Notes: generated from the sequence alone by a model not told the origin. A DNA stretch of 64,000 nt from Candidatus Roizmanbacteria bacterium (GCA_012798265.1 JAAZNM010000001.1:1-64000); one strand, 5' to 3'; shown: positions 25,694-35,737, counted from the stretch's first letter. Translations and numbers: made by a program.

Positions 25694-27523
25694 ATGTGCG
25701 GTATCGCCGGCTTTGCCACTGCGGACAATCTGGATAAAAGCGAGATTCTGCTTGACGAAATGTTGAACTCGATCAAACACCGGGGACCTGACGGCCAAGG
25801 TAAAGAAGTGAACGAGGACTTCTCAATCGGTATGAGGCGTCTGGCAATAATTGATGTTGCCTCCGGCTGGCAGCCCATTTATAGCCATGACAAAAGATTG
25901 GCGATCGTTTTGAACGGCGAGATTTACAACTATCAGGAACTTTGGCAAGAATTGAAGAAAAAACGCTATAGCTTTACTACCGATCACTCCGATACCGAGA
26001 CGGTTCTGCACGGATACGAAGAGTGGGGAGAAAAAGTGGTCGATCATCTTGTCGGGATGTATGCTTTTGTTATTTACGACAAAAAGAGACGGGAACTTTT
26101 TATCGCCCGCGATCGACTTGGAATAAAACCCTTGTATTATTTCGAAAGGAACGGTCGGTTCTTTTTCGCATCGGAGATAAAAGCGCTGTTAAAATCCAAG
26201 TTGATAAAGCCAGAGGTTAATTTGCCCGTGCTTTACCGGTTCCTCATGTTCAGGGTCCATGATAACGGAGAAGAGACTTTTTTTAAGGGCATAAAAAGGC
26301 TTCTTCCCGGTCATTACATGACGGTGGGTAAAAGAGGTATAAAAAAAATAAAAAAATACTGGCAGCCTAGACACAACCCACAGTTTTCCTCGGAAAAGAC
26401 GGATCGGGAATATGCCGATGAATTTCTACACCTGTTCAAAAAAGTCGTCAAAAGACATCTCATTGCCGATGTCCCCGTAGGGATTACTTTGTCGGGCGGA
26501 CTTGATTCCAGCGGCGTTTCTTCTTTGACGGCCGAGTTGATGAGGGAAGGGGTCGATCTCCATCTGGGAGGCAAACTCCATACTTTCTCTTCTCTCTACC
26601 CGAACAAAACCATAGACGAGAGCGGCTATATCCATACGGTCGAAAGGTACATCGGCAGCGAACCGCATTATGTCTATCCGAAGGTCGAGGAATTTTGGCA
26701 GGATCTGTCACGTTGGATTTACCATCAAGAGGAGCCGACGATCTCATCGGCCCCTTATGCTTACTACCGAGTCTATCAACTGGCCCATCGATTCGTCAAG
26801 GTAACCCTATCCGGGAACGGCGGGGATGAACTTTTGGCAGGATATCTTCCCTATTTCCGGTCCTACCTGACTGCCGCTCTTGACCAAAAAAAATATTTCA
26901 ACGCCGTCAAGGAAGTTGTTGCCGGATGGGATATATACAAGAGGTATTTTTGCGATTTGATAGAACAGAAAAACCCATTTAGCAAAAATCTGAAGATGAA
27001 CGAGTTGCTTTCCCGGGCTTTTGTTGGCCAAGGAGGCGACTTCCAATATTTTATAAGCCGCAATCTTAACGAAAGATTGATGCAGGATGTTCTTTATTAT
27101 TCGACGCCCAACCTGCTTCGATACGAAGATAAAAACTCAATGGCTTTTTCGATCGAAGCCAGAGTGCCTTTTTTGGACCACCAGTTGGTTGAGTATATAT
27201 TCGGCTTGCCGATCGACCAAAAGATCAAAAACGGTTGGACCAGATATGTTTACCGGAATGCCATGAAAGGTCGGATCCCTGAAAAAAACCGCTTACGTAG
27301 AAGTAAGGTGGGTTTTACCAATCCCGAACTCGACTGGCTTAAGGCAAAAGCCGATGTTATAACCGATATTTTTTCGTCGAATACCTTCAAAAACAGGGCC
27401 TTGTATGATAACGACAAATTGCTGAACTCTTTTGAAAAGTGGCTCGATGGTTCTCCGGGCGACGGATTGATTTTTTGGAGGATAATGGTCAGCGAGTTGT
27501 GGATGAGGGAGTTTATAGATTAA
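25694..27523 (+). CDS. asnB: asparagine synthase, glutamine-hydrolysing
   Basis: The 609-residue protein starts MCGIAGF, so Cys2 is the N-terminal nucleophile of the class II glutaminase domain, with KHRGPDGQG and FNGEIYNYQEL-like blocks (here LNGEIYNYQEL). The synthetase domain has the pyrophosphate-binding SGGLDSSGVSSL and later SGNGGDELLAGY. It makes asparagine, or amidates a related acid, from aspartate, glutamine and ATP in the cytoplasm. It precedes a CofE-like ligase and then gatCAB. Family members also act in glycan or peptide amidation. Confidence 0.92.
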   Translation: MCGIAGFATADNLDKSEILLDEMLNSIKHRGPDGQGKEVNEDFSIGMRRLAIIDVASGWQPIYSHDKRLAIVLNGEIYNYQELWQELKKKRYSFTTDHSDTETVLHGYEEWGEKVVDHLVGMYAFVIYDKKRRELFIARDRLGIKPLYYFERNGRFFFASEIKALLKSKLIKPEVNLPVLYRFLMFRVHDNGEETFFKGIKRLLPGHYMTVGKRGIKKIKKYWQPRHNPQFSSEKTDREYADEFLHLFKKVVKRHLIADVPVGITLSGGLDSSGVSSLTAELMREGVDLHLGGKLHTFSSLYPNKTIDESGYIHTVERYIGSEPHYVYPKVEEFWQDLSRWIYHQEEPTISSAPYAYYRVYQLAHRFVKVTLSGNGGDELLAGYLPYFRSYLTAALDQKKYFNAVKEVVAGWDIYKRYFCDLIEQKNPFSKNLKMNELLSRAFVGQGGDFQYFISRNLNERLMQDVLYYSTPNLLRYEDKNSMAFSIEARVPFLDHQLVEYIFGLPIDQKIKNGWTRYVYRNAMKGRIPEKNRLRRSKVGFTNPELDWLKAKADVITDIFSSNTFKNRALYDNDKLLNSFEKWLDGSPGDGLIFWRIMVSELWMREFID

Positions 27524-27537
27524 AAATTAAAAACTTT

Positions 27538-28248
27538 ATGAATATTTTGGATTTAAGGCCTAACCCGGAAAAAAAGCTCACCGTAGTCATCCAGGGAATT
27601 AGTTATAACCGTTATCCGATAAGGACGCATCTTGTTAAAATAAAAGAACCGCTCCTTCCCTTTATTGAGAATTATGTTAAACCTTATTTCAAAAAGGGAG
27701 ACTGGGTAGCTTTATCGGAAAAGATGGTGACGATAACCCAAGGTCGGGTGATTCATGAGTCCCAGGTTAAGCCGGGATTGCTTGCCAGATTGATAGTTAA
27801 AGGCGTAAAAAAGTACGAAGACGATATCGGCTATTCGCATCCGAGAAAGATGCAGGTTGCCATCGATCAGGCCGGTTGGTTGAGGGTCTTTGCGGCTATG
27901 ATAATCGGATCGGTCACCAGACTCTTTGGTCGCCACGGTGATTTTTACCGGATTGCCGGACACAGGATATCTGAGATAGACGGTTTTAATCCGGCTGCCA
28001 TCCCTCCATTCAACCACTATGCGATGATCGGTCCGAAGGACCCGGATAAAACCTGTCAGACTATAGAAGATACTCTCGGTATTCCTTCGGTGATTATCGA
28101 CGGCAACAACATAAACGTCGAAGTTTTGGGGAAAAGCGATGGTGTCGATCTTGACAAAAAAACGATCAGATTGATTTTGCTTGACAACCCCATGGGCCAG
28201 GGAGATGAAAAAACTCCGATAATACTGGTGAGAAAAATCGCCAAGTAG
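27538..28248 (+). CDS. CofE-like (F420-0:gamma-glutamyl ligase family) protein
   Basis: The ATG at 27538 gives 236 residues; an earlier frame start overlaps asnB. The sequence RTHLVKIKEPLLPFIENYV, KGDWVALSEKMVTITQGRV and the C-terminal RLILLDNPMGQGDEKTP resemble the CofE family, which adds glutamate to coenzyme F420-0 in a GTP-dependent reaction. No other F420 gene is in the window and CPR bacteria are not generally thought to make F420, so the true substrate is probably another acid. It lies between asnB and gatCAB. The family assignment is moderately sure, the reaction is not. Confidence 0.7.
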   Translation: MNILDLRPNPEKKLTVVIQGISYNRYPIRTHLVKIKEPLLPFIENYVKPYFKKGDWVALSEKMVTITQGRVIHESQVKPGLLARLIVKGVKKYEDDIGYSHPRKMQVAIDQAGWLRVFAAMIIGSVTRLFGRHGDFYRIAGHRISEIDGFNPAAIPPFNHYAMIGPKDPDKTCQTIEDTLGIPSVIIDGNNINVEVLGKSDGVDLDKKTIRLILLDNPMGQGDEKTPIILVRKIAK

Positions 28249-28253
28249 TGTAA

Positions 28254-28259
28254 TATAAT
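28254..28259 (+). promoter_or_regulatory. TATAAT box before gatC
   Basis: TATAAT ends five bases before the ATG at 28265. If used, the transcript would begin at or within the first codons; no -35 box is obvious. It may mark a leaderless internal promoter for the gat genes. Confidence 0.3.
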
Positions 28260-28264
28260 GAGCT

Positions 28265-28564
28265 ATGGGAAAAAAAATCCTTTCCAGGGAAGAGATCCTT
28301 CATCTGGCCGGTTTGGCCAAACTCCATCTGTCTGATGAAGAAATAAACAAATACCAGGGACAGCTTGACGAGACGATAAATTATATTAAAAACCTTGAAG
28401 AACTTGATACGTCAAAAGTTGTTCCCACCAACTCGGTCGTCGACCTGAAAAACGTCACCTTTGAAGACGGAGCGGAGAATAAAAAAGGTTTGACAGTTGG
28501 CGAGTCCCTGTCAAACACCAAAGAAACCGAAAAAAACGAGTTTGCCGTAAAAAGAATTATGTAA
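28265..28564 (+). CDS. gatC: Asp-tRNA(Asn)/Glu-tRNA(Gln) amidotransferase subunit C
   Basis: The 99-residue protein fits GatC in size and pattern: SREEILHLAGLAKLHLSDEE at the N-terminus, then YIKNLEELDTSKVVPTNS. GatC forms a belt that stabilises GatA and GatB. gatA and gatB follow in order. The complex amidates misacylated Glu-tRNA(Gln) or Asp-tRNA(Asn) in the cytoplasm. Confidence 0.95.
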   Translation: MGKKILSREEILHLAGLAKLHLSDEEINKYQGQLDETINYIKNLEELDTSKVVPTNSVVDLKNVTFEDGAENKKGLTVGESLSNTKETEKNEFAVKRIM

Positions 28565-28586
28565 TTAAATTTGATGTAACCATACT

Positions 28587-29969
28587 ATGTTACTTGGAAA
28601 AACTTTAGTCGAACTTAAGGAGCTTATCGACAGCAAGGAGATTTCTCCAGATGAACTTTTTAAGTATTTTATGCAACGAATAAAAAAATATAACCCAAAG
28701 CTTAATGCTTATCTTACCTTAAATAAGGATGTGGACTTTAAGAATAGCGGCGTTTTAGGTGGAATTCCTTTGGCGATCAAAGATAACTTTTGCACTTATG
28801 GCTTGAGGACAACCGCCTCATCAAAGGTACTGGAAAATTTCATTCCTCCTTATGAGTCTACGGTTACGGCACGACTGAAAAAAGAAAATGCGGTTTTTTT
28901 GGGCAAGACCAACATGGATGCTTGGGCTCATGGTTCATCTACCGAGACGTCAGATTTTGGCGCCACTAAAAATCCTTGGGATCTTACCAGGGTTCCTGGA
29001 GGTTCGTCAGGCGGGACTGCCTGCGCCGTATCCTCCTATCTGGCACCGGGCGGGATCGGTTCCGAGACGGCCGGTTCAATCAGACAACCGGCTGCCTGGA
29101 GCGGTGTCGTTGGTTTAAAACCGACTTACGGCCGTGTTTCCAGATATGGAGTAATCGCAATGGGTTCATCACTTGATTGTCCCGGTCCCCTAACTCTCTG
29201 TGTCAAGGATGCTGCCCTAATATTGGGAGTGATCGCCGGCCATGACAGTATGGATGCCACTTCCTCACCGAGGTCGATCGAGAACTATCTGGAAGCCCTC
29301 AAACAAAAAAAATCATATACGATCGGTCTTTGCGACGATTATTTCGAGGGGCTTGACAGGGATGTATTAAATGCCGTCGAAAAATCAATAGAAGTTTTTA
29401 AGAAGCTTGGTTTTAAAACAAAAAAAGTCAAACTGCTTTCGCCTCAATATGCTATCTCGGTCTATACGATTATTCAGAGAGCCGAGGTGTCTTCAAACCT
29501 GTCCCGATACGATGGTATACGATACGGCAATGACCGGCGATCTTTTGGGGACGAGGCAAAACGAAGAATAATGCTCGGGACGTATACATTGTCCTACGGT
29601 TATTATGATGCCTTTTACAAAAAAGCCCAGAAGGTAAGGACTCTTATAATCGAAGATTTTAAACGTGTCTTTACGGAGGTTGATTTTGTTATCGGTACGC
29701 CGACACCGATTACGGCCCTGAAACTGGGCGAGTTCGAAAAGTATCCTTTTTTTGGCGAATTGATGGACAAGTTCAACGAACCGGGCGCTATGGCCGGTAT
29801 TCCCGGCATCAGTCTGCCGGTCGGCCTTGACCGCAACGGATTGCCAATAGGGATGCAGCTTATGGGGAGTTATTTTAGGGAGGCAGATATTTTAAATGCC
29901 GCCTATCTTTTTGAACAGGAAACCGATTACTATGGAGTTATAAAAAAAGGCATTCATAACTATGAATAA
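28587..29969 (+). CDS. gatA: amidotransferase subunit A (amidase)
   Basis: The 460-residue protein is an amidase-signature enzyme. Its Ser-cisSer-Lys triad is visible: the lysine in GGIPLAIKDNF (Lys65), the cis-serine in PGGSSGGTACAV (about 137-148) and the nucleophile serine in GSETAGSIRQPA. It releases ammonia from glutamine and channels it to GatB. Length and motifs are normal. It overlaps gatB by eight bases. Confidence 0.97.
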   Translation: MLLGKTLVELKELIDSKEISPDELFKYFMQRIKKYNPKLNAYLTLNKDVDFKNSGVLGGIPLAIKDNFCTYGLRTTASSKVLENFIPPYESTVTARLKKENAVFLGKTNMDAWAHGSSTETSDFGATKNPWDLTRVPGGSSGGTACAVSSYLAPGGIGSETAGSIRQPAAWSGVVGLKPTYGRVSRYGVIAMGSSLDCPGPLTLCVKDAALILGVIAGHDSMDATSSPRSIENYLEALKQKKSYTIGLCDDYFEGLDRDVLNAVEKSIEVFKKLGFKTKKVKLLSPQYAISVYTIIQRAEVSSNLSRYDGIRYGNDRRSFGDEAKRRIMLGTYTLSYGYYDAFYKKAQKVRTLIIEDFKRVFTEVDFVIGTPTPITALKLGEFEKYPFFGELMDKFNEPGAMAGIPGISLPVGLDRNGLPIGMQLMGSYFREADILNAAYLFEQETDYYGVIKKGIHNYE

Positions 29970-31296
29970 ATACATTCCGGTGATCGGATTGGAAATTCAC
30001 GTTGAGTTGAAAACCAAATCAAAGATGTTTTGCCAGTGTCGGGCCGACTATTTTGCCAAAAAACCGAACACCCAGACCTGTCCCGTATGTCTTGGATTGC
30101 CGGGCGCTTTACCGGTACCCAATAAAAAAGCCATAGAATGGGTACAGAAAATCGGAGCCGCCTTGGACTGCAAGTTAAGACCGCACTCAAAGTTCGACCG
30201 CAAACATTATAACTATCCGGATTTGGCTAAAGGTTACCAGATAAGCCAGTATGACGAGCCTTTTGCCGTCAACGGCCGGGTAACGGTTTGCAATCCCCGC
30301 AACAAAACCAAAAAATCTTTCGGAATTACCCGAGTCCATATGGAAGAGGATACGGCCAAGTTGACCCATAGGGGCAGCGGTACTTACGTCAACTTCAACC
30401 GGTCCGGCGTTCCTCTTGTCGAGATCGTCACCGAGCCCGACTTCCACAATGCCGATGATGTCAAAATGTTTTTGGAAGAACTACAGGTGATTATCAGATA
30501 TCTTGACGTATCGGATGCCGATATGGAAAAGGGCAGTATGAGAATGGAGCCGAACATATCGTTGCAAAAGATCACAAATGACAGATCACAAATTACAAAA
30601 AAATCCGAACTACCAAATTATAAAGTGGAGGTGAAAAATATTAATTCATTTCGTTTTGTCAAGCAGGCGATTGAGTATGAAATAAAAAGACAAACGGAAA
30701 TTTTGGAAAAAGGAAAGACTCCGGTTCAGGAGACGCGTGGTTGGGACGACAAAAAAAACAAGACTTATTCGCAAAGGTCCAAAGAAGAAGCTCAGGACTA
30801 TCGTTATTTTCCCGAGCCAGACATACCTCCCTTTATTTTTGAAGAAAATTACCTGGATGAGGTTGGGGTAAGTTTGCCGGAACTTCCCCAGGAAAAGATT
30901 GACAGATATATCGCTGATTACAAGGTAAGGGAGAGTGATGCTTTTGTCTTGACCCGTAGTCGAAAACTGGCCGAATATTTTGAAAAGGTCGTGTCCATAT
31001 CAAAAAAACCCCAGCAGGTTGCCAACTTGATAATCAACAAAAAAATCAGTATCGATCTTACTCCCGAGAAGTTTTGTCAAAAAGTAGAAGCTCTGCTGTC
31101 TCCGAAAGTAACCGACAGGAAGATGTTAAGTGAAACTGTCAAAAAAACAATTGTCGACAACCCAAAGGTTGTTTCCGATTATAAAGCCGGCAAAAAAAAC
31201 GTCCTCATGTTCTTAGTCGGCCAGGTGATGAAAGCGATGAAAGGCAGGGCGGACGCCAACCTTGTTCGCCAACAGTTACTTGAAAATATTTTGTGA
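29962..31296 (+). CDS. gatB: amidotransferase subunit B
   Basis: The 444-residue protein opens with IPVIGLEIHVELKTKSKMFC and contains CPVCLGLPGALPVPN, FDRKHYNYPDLAKGYQISQY and RMEPNIS, all conserved GatB blocks. GatB binds the misacylated tRNA and, with ATP, activates the glutamate or aspartate side chain for amidation. The C-terminal YqeY-like helical domain (ARQ..., here PKVVSDYKAGKKNVLMFLVGQ) is present. It is slightly shorter than most GatB (about 475). Confidence 0.96.
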   Translation: MNKYIPVIGLEIHVELKTKSKMFCQCRADYFAKKPNTQTCPVCLGLPGALPVPNKKAIEWVQKIGAALDCKLRPHSKFDRKHYNYPDLAKGYQISQYDEPFAVNGRVTVCNPRNKTKKSFGITRVHMEEDTAKLTHRGSGTYVNFNRSGVPLVEIVTEPDFHNADDVKMFLEELQVIIRYLDVSDADMEKGSMRMEPNISLQKITNDRSQITKKSELPNYKVEVKNINSFRFVKQAIEYEIKRQTEILEKGKTPVQETRGWDDKKNKTYSQRSKEEAQDYRYFPEPDIPPFIFEENYLDEVGVSLPELPQEKIDRYIADYKVRESDAFVLTRSRKLAEYFEKVVSISKKPQQVANLIINKKISIDLTPEKFCQKVEALLSPKVTDRKMLSETVKKTIVDNPKVVSDYKAGKKNVLMFLVGQVMKAMKGRADANLVRQQLLENIL

Positions 31297-31318
31297 TTTG
31301 TAATTTTTAGGTTAATAT
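31291..31318 (+). promoter_or_regulatory. possible promoter of dnaE
   Basis: TTGTGA (31291-31296), a 16-base spacer and TAATAT (31313-31318) precede the ATG at 31325 by six bases. The gatB stop lies inside the -35 region. It fits the short-leader pattern, but the boxes are imperfect. Confidence 0.35.
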
Positions 31319-31324
31319 ATAATC

Positions 31325-34300
31325 ATGTCTTTTGTCCACCTTCATGTTCATACGGAATATTCGCTGCTAGACGGCATGTGCCGAATCGACGACCTTTTCC
31401 AAAAAGTAAAGGACTTGGGGATGTCATCGGTCGCGATTACCGATCACGGAGCTTTGTATGGAGCCTTCAAATTTTTTATAAAAGCCAAGGAGTACGGAAT
31501 AAAGCCGATTATCGGAGTAGAAATATATAAAGCCAAAAAATCACGCTTCGATAAACAGCCCGGATTGGAGCGCGATCAATACCATTTGGTTCTTTTGGCC
31601 AAAAATCTTCAAGGTTATAAAAATCTTCTGAAGATAGTGACTATAGCTCATCTTGAAGGTTTTTACTACCGGCCCCGGGTTGATTTCGAAATACTGGAAA
31701 AATACCGCGAAGGTTTGATTGCCTTGTCCGGCTGCCTTCAGGGAGAGATCAGTAATCTGCTGCTTCAGGATCAGATGAAAGAGGCGGAGGCTGTCACAAA
31801 AAAATATCTTGACATATATAAGGATAATTTTTATCTGGAGATTCAACGGCATCCGAAGATGGATAATCTGGACAAAGTCAATCGCGAGTTGGTTAAATTA
31901 TCAAGAAAACTCGGCGTTCCTTTGGTGGCCACTAACGACGTTCATTATCTTGAGGCTGATGACGCTTATGCCCAGGAGGTTCTTCTTTGTATCCAGACCC
32001 AAAGGGTGGTTTTCGAAAAAAACCGGCCGGTATCGATGATTGATGTTCCTGATTATTACCTGAAATCATCCCAGGAAATGAAAGGTGCGTTTTTGGATTT
32101 GCCTGAGGCGATCGATAATACGGTTAAGATCGCCGCGCAGTGTACGCTTGAGATACCTTACGGCAAATGGGTGCTCCCCAGGTATAAGACTCCCGAAGAC
32201 GAACCGGCCAACGATTACTTGAGGCAGTTGGTGAAAGAGCGGATCGAAAGGGTGCCAAAAAACTACGACATAGAATCGGTTAAAAAAAGAGTCGATTATG
32301 AACTGGATATCATCAACAAAAAAGGCTATTCGACTTATTTTTTGATTGTCCAGGATTTTGTCAACTGGGCCAAACACAACGATGTTGGAGTCGGCCCGGG
32401 CCGAGGATCGGTAGCCGGATCTTTGGTTGCCTATATTTTGGGTATAACCGACATCAATCCTCTGGAATACAATCTGCCTTTTGAAAGATTTTTGAATCCG
32501 GAGAGGCCGACCCCTCCGGATATCGATATTGATTTTGCCGATATAAAAAGGGATACCGTTCTCAGTTATGTGGCAAAGAAATACGGCGAAGAAAAAGTCG
32601 CCCAGATAATTACCTTCGGGACAATGGAGGCTCGTTTGGCTGTTCGGGATGTTGCCAGGGCTTTAGGCATGTCATATACCCAAGGAGACCGTCTGGCAAA
32701 GATGATTCCCCAGGGAAAACAGGGGTTCCCGATGACGATCAGTCAAGCTCTTGAGGAGTCACCCCCTTTGAAATTTGCCTACAACTCCGAACCGGAGACA
32801 AAAAAGGTCATAGACGTCGCCACCAAACTGGAAGGACTTTCGCGTCATGCCTCAGTCCACGCCGCCGGCGTAATCATCGCCGATAAGGATCTGACCGAGT
32901 ATGTTCCCCTGCAACGGGAGTCTAAAGAAGGACGAATTATCACCCAATACGACATGTACTGTATCGACCTTAACGCCGTATCGAATAATAAGGCTGTTGG
33001 TCTGTTAAAAGTCGATTTCCTTGGTCTCAGAAACCTGACGATTATCGAAGAGGCGATCAAATTCGTCCATCAGTCGGCAGGCACAGATATCGATATCCAT
33101 CATATTCCTCTTGATGACAAAAAAGCCTATGAGTTGATCTCACGCGGCGAGACTATCGGAGTGTTTCAGCTGGAGTCATCGGGCATGCGGCATTTAGCCA
33201 AGGAACTGCAGCCGAACAAAATGACAGATATTTCGGCCATGGTAGCTTTATACCGGCCCGGTCCCATGGACCTGATCCCCTCATTCTTGGAGGGAAAAAA
33301 GAATCTGAAAAAGATCAAATATCTGCACCAGGACCTCAAACCGATTCTTGAGGAGACCTACGGAGTCTTGGTATACCAGGAACAAGTAATGGAAATTGCA
33401 CATAGTCTAGCCGGTTACTCGATGAGTGAAGCCGACAATTTGCGGATGGCCATGGGCAAGAAAAAAAAGGAACTCATGGAAAAAGAAAAGGAAAAGTTTA
33501 TTACCGGTTGCGTCAAACACGGTTATACGAAAAAACTCGCCGAAAACATCTTTAACTTTATCGAAAAATTCGCCAGTTACGGATTCAATAAGCCGCATTC
33601 GGCTTCATATGGGCTGATAGCCTACTGGACCGCTTATATGAAAGCCAACTATCCGGTTGAGTTCATGACCGCTCTTCTTTCGGCCGAGCTTAAAGGGGTG
33701 GCCGGTCCGCTACGGGCTATCAAGATGGCCCAGGCCTTGGAGGAATGTCGTCGCATGGAAATAAAGGTTCTTCCTCCCGATATCAACAAGTCAAGTCAGG
33801 ACTTTACCATCGAAAAAAACTCAATCAGGTTCGGTCTTTCGGCGATCAAAAACGTCGGACAGGCGGCGATCGAGTCAATCGTCATCGCCCGGAAGAGACC
33901 TTATACGAGTTTTAAGGATTTTCTTTACCGGGTTGACCTGCGCAAGGTAAATAAAAAAACGATCGAAAGTTTAGTTAAAGCCGGTGCCTTTTCGCAGTTC
34001 GGCAACAAAGCTTCCCTTCTTGCTTATTATCCGGTAGTCCTTAAGGAGGTCAACAATATGAAATTGGAACAGGAAAAAGGCCAATTCGGTCTTTTTTCAT
34101 CCAGTCAAAATCCAGAGCAAAACCTTAAGGACAAGTATGAAGTCCTTCCCGAGTTCACCGAGGACCAGGTAACGGCGATGGAAGAGGAGGTAATCGGTTT
34201 TTTTATAAGTAAAAATCCTTTGGCCAAACATAACGATGTCATCAGCAAAAGGATCTCAAAAAAAATAGGGGAAATAAACAGTACCGATATTAACAAGACT

Positions 34301-34540
34301 CTGGTTATTGCCGGAATAATCAGTGGCAAAAAAATCATCAAAACGAAAAAAAACAATCAGGAAATGGCTTTTATTAACCTGTTTGATGAAACCGGTTCCA
34401 TCGAAGGGGTTGTCTTCCCAAGGACCTATAAGGAGATGCGGGAGTTCATCGCCATCAACCATATGATTATCCTTAAGGGCAAGATTGTGGAAAAAGACAG
34501 CAAACTGAGCATTATCATTGACAGGGCAAAAAAACTATGA
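31325..34540 (+). CDS. dnaE: DNA polymerase III alpha subunit (DnaE)
   Basis: The 1071-residue replicative polymerase starts with a PHP domain (FVHLHVHTEYSLLDGMCR). Its palm carries GVGPGRGSVAGS near residue 358 and PDIDIDFAD near 399-406, which hold catalytic aspartates. The fingers, the helix-hairpin-helix region and a C-terminal OB fold (KTLVIAGIISGKKIIKTKK) follow. It copies chromosomal DNA with the clamp and loader. The length is close to DnaE1/DnaE3-type enzymes. It overlaps the next gene (ATGA), so replication and ATP-synthase genes are cotranscribed here. Confidence 0.96.
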   Translation: MSFVHLHVHTEYSLLDGMCRIDDLFQKVKDLGMSSVAITDHGALYGAFKFFIKAKEYGIKPIIGVEIYKAKKSRFDKQPGLERDQYHLVLLAKNLQGYKNLLKIVTIAHLEGFYYRPRVDFEILEKYREGLIALSGCLQGEISNLLLQDQMKEAEAVTKKYLDIYKDNFYLEIQRHPKMDNLDKVNRELVKLSRKLGVPLVATNDVHYLEADDAYAQEVLLCIQTQRVVFEKNRPVSMIDVPDYYLKSSQEMKGAFLDLPEAIDNTVKIAAQCTLEIPYGKWVLPRYKTPEDEPANDYLRQLVKERIERVPKNYDIESVKKRVDYELDIINKKGYSTYFLIVQDFVNWAKHNDVGVGPGRGSVAGSLVAYILGITDINPLEYNLPFERFLNPERPTPPDIDIDFADIKRDTVLSYVAKKYGEEKVAQIITFGTMEARLAVRDVARALGMSYTQGDRLAKMIPQGKQGFPMTISQALEESPPLKFAYNSEPETKKVIDVATKLEGLSRHASVHAAGVIIADKDLTEYVPLQRESKEGRIITQYDMYCIDLNAVSNNKAVGLLKVDFLGLRNLTIIEEAIKFVHQSAGTDIDIHHIPLDDKKAYELISRGETIGVFQLESSGMRHLAKELQPNKMTDISAMVALYRPGPMDLIPSFLEGKKNLKKIKYLHQDLKPILEETYGVLVYQEQVMEIAHSLAGYSMSEADNLRMAMGKKKKELMEKEKEKFITGCVKHGYTKKLAENIFNFIEKFASYGFNKPHSASYGLIAYWTAYMKANYPVEFMTALLSAELKGVAGPLRAIKMAQALEECRRMEIKVLPPDINKSSQDFTIEKNSIRFGLSAIKNVGQAAIESIVIARKRPYTSFKDFLYRVDLRKVNKKTIESLVKAGAFSQFGNKASLLAYYPVVLKEVNNMKLEQEKGQFGLFSSSQNPEQNLKDKYEVLPEFTEDQVTAMEEEVIGFFISKNPLAKHNDVISKRISKKIGEINSTDINKTLVIAGIISGKKIIKTKKNNQEMAFINLFDETGSIEGVVFPRTYKEMREFIAINHMIILKGKIVEKDSKLSIIIDRAKKL

Positions 34541-34968
34541 GTTCTTTTACTCCCCTTAAGATCGGTCGTCACAAAAAACACCGGCCTTTAAGTTCCGATC
34601 AGCTCGGTAAGGACGAGGACACTCCTTTTTATTATTCTTTCAAACTGAAAACAAGCCGTCTCAAGGAAAAAATCAGGAAAAAAGGCTATTTTGAAATCGA
34701 CCGTTATTTGGAGATGAAAAGAGTCGATAGCGGATCTTCCCTTAACATCAAAAAAAACGCGGATAAAGACGAAGAGAATCGTTTTGTACTTGCAAGTTTT
34801 GTAAATATCGGTTATTATATATTAACTCCGATAATTCTTGGAGTAGTAGTTGGACTTTATTTTGACAAAATTTTCAAAACAAAAGGGTTTTTCGTTTCGT
34901 TATTGATAATTTTTGGAGCTTTGTCGTCTATTTATAATATTTGGAAGATAGTCAAAGAACAAAAATAA
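34537..34968 (+). CDS. AtpZ/AtpI-like F0 accessory membrane protein
   Basis: The 143-residue protein has a long basic cytoplasmic N-terminus (about 80 residues) and then two transmembrane helices, NIGYYILTPIILGVVVGLYF and FFVSLLIIFGALSSIYNIW, with the GLYFDKIFKTKGF loop seen in AtpZ/AtpI-type proteins. These small proteins help assemble the c-ring or carry Mg2+/Ca2+. Its location right before atpB supports this. The extended N-terminus is not usual for the family. Confidence 0.75.
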   Translation: MSSFTPLKIGRHKKHRPLSSDQLGKDEDTPFYYSFKLKTSRLKEKIRKKGYFEIDRYLEMKRVDSGSSLNIKKNADKDEENRFVLASFVNIGYYILTPIILGVVVGLYFDKIFKTKGFFVSLLIIFGALSSIYNIWKIVKEQK

Positions 34969-34976
34969 TTTAAGTT

Positions 34977-35726
34977 ATGCATAAGCCTCACATTAGCTTA
35001 AAAGCCGAGGAGGTATTCCGTCTTTTTCATTTTCCCTTTACCAACTCTTATCTTTCTTCCCTAATAGTGGTTTTTTTCTTTATACTTGTTGCCGTTTATT
35101 ATAAAAATCAGTCGACTAAACCTCTTAAGGAAAAATCCCTGGTTTTCTTTTTCATCAATTTCATTAATAACGCTTTATACGGTTTCTTCTACAGTATACT
35201 CGGCGAACAGACGAAGATTTTCTATCCGGTGTTGGGAGCTTTTTTTCTTTATATCCTTTTGCAGAACTGGTTTGGCCTTTTGCCGGGGGTGGGAAGTCTG
35301 CTCGTTAAAGTCGGCCACGGCGAAGAACATCATATGATCCCCCTTTTCCGCGGCGGCACCGCCGACTTGAATGCCACCCTGGGTTTGGCGATGATATCTG
35401 TTGGTATCACTCAATACTTCAGTGTTAAAATCCTTGGCTTCAAAGGATATATCAGGCGTTTTTACAACCTGAAGGATCCGATGACACTGTTTATCGGGAC
35501 CCTCGAGATAGTCTCTGAGTTTTCAAAGGTTTTGTCTTTCAGTTTCAGGCTTTTCGGCAATATCTTTGCCGGAGAGGTCTTGTTGTCGGTAATCGCCTTC
35601 CTTATTCCTATCCTAGCCTCGTTGCCTTTTTTGGCGCTGGAGATATTTGTCGGGTTTATCCAGGCGGTGGTCTTTGCCACATTGACATCGGTTTTTATCA
35701 GTTTGGCCGTAGTTAAACATCATTAA
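34977..35726 (+). CDS. atpB: F-type ATP synthase subunit a
   Basis: The 249-residue membrane protein has the conserved helix SFSFRLFGNIFAGEVLLSVI, whose arginine faces the c-ring carboxylate during proton movement, and the helix LEIFVGFIQAVVFATLTSVF. Five to six membrane segments are visible. It forms the two ion half-channels of F0. It is the first canonical subunit of a complete operon (a, c, b, delta, alpha, gamma, beta, epsilon). Confidence 0.95.
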   Translation: MHKPHISLKAEEVFRLFHFPFTNSYLSSLIVVFFFILVAVYYKNQSTKPLKEKSLVFFFINFINNALYGFFYSILGEQTKIFYPVLGAFFLYILLQNWFGLLPGVGSLLVKVGHGEEHHMIPLFRGGTADLNATLGLAMISVGITQYFSVKILGFKGYIRRFYNLKDPMTLFIGTLEIVSEFSKVLSFSFRLFGNIFAGEVLLSVIAFLIPILASLPFLALEIFVGFIQAVVFATLTSVFISLAVVKHH

Positions 35727-35737
35727 CTTATTATGGA

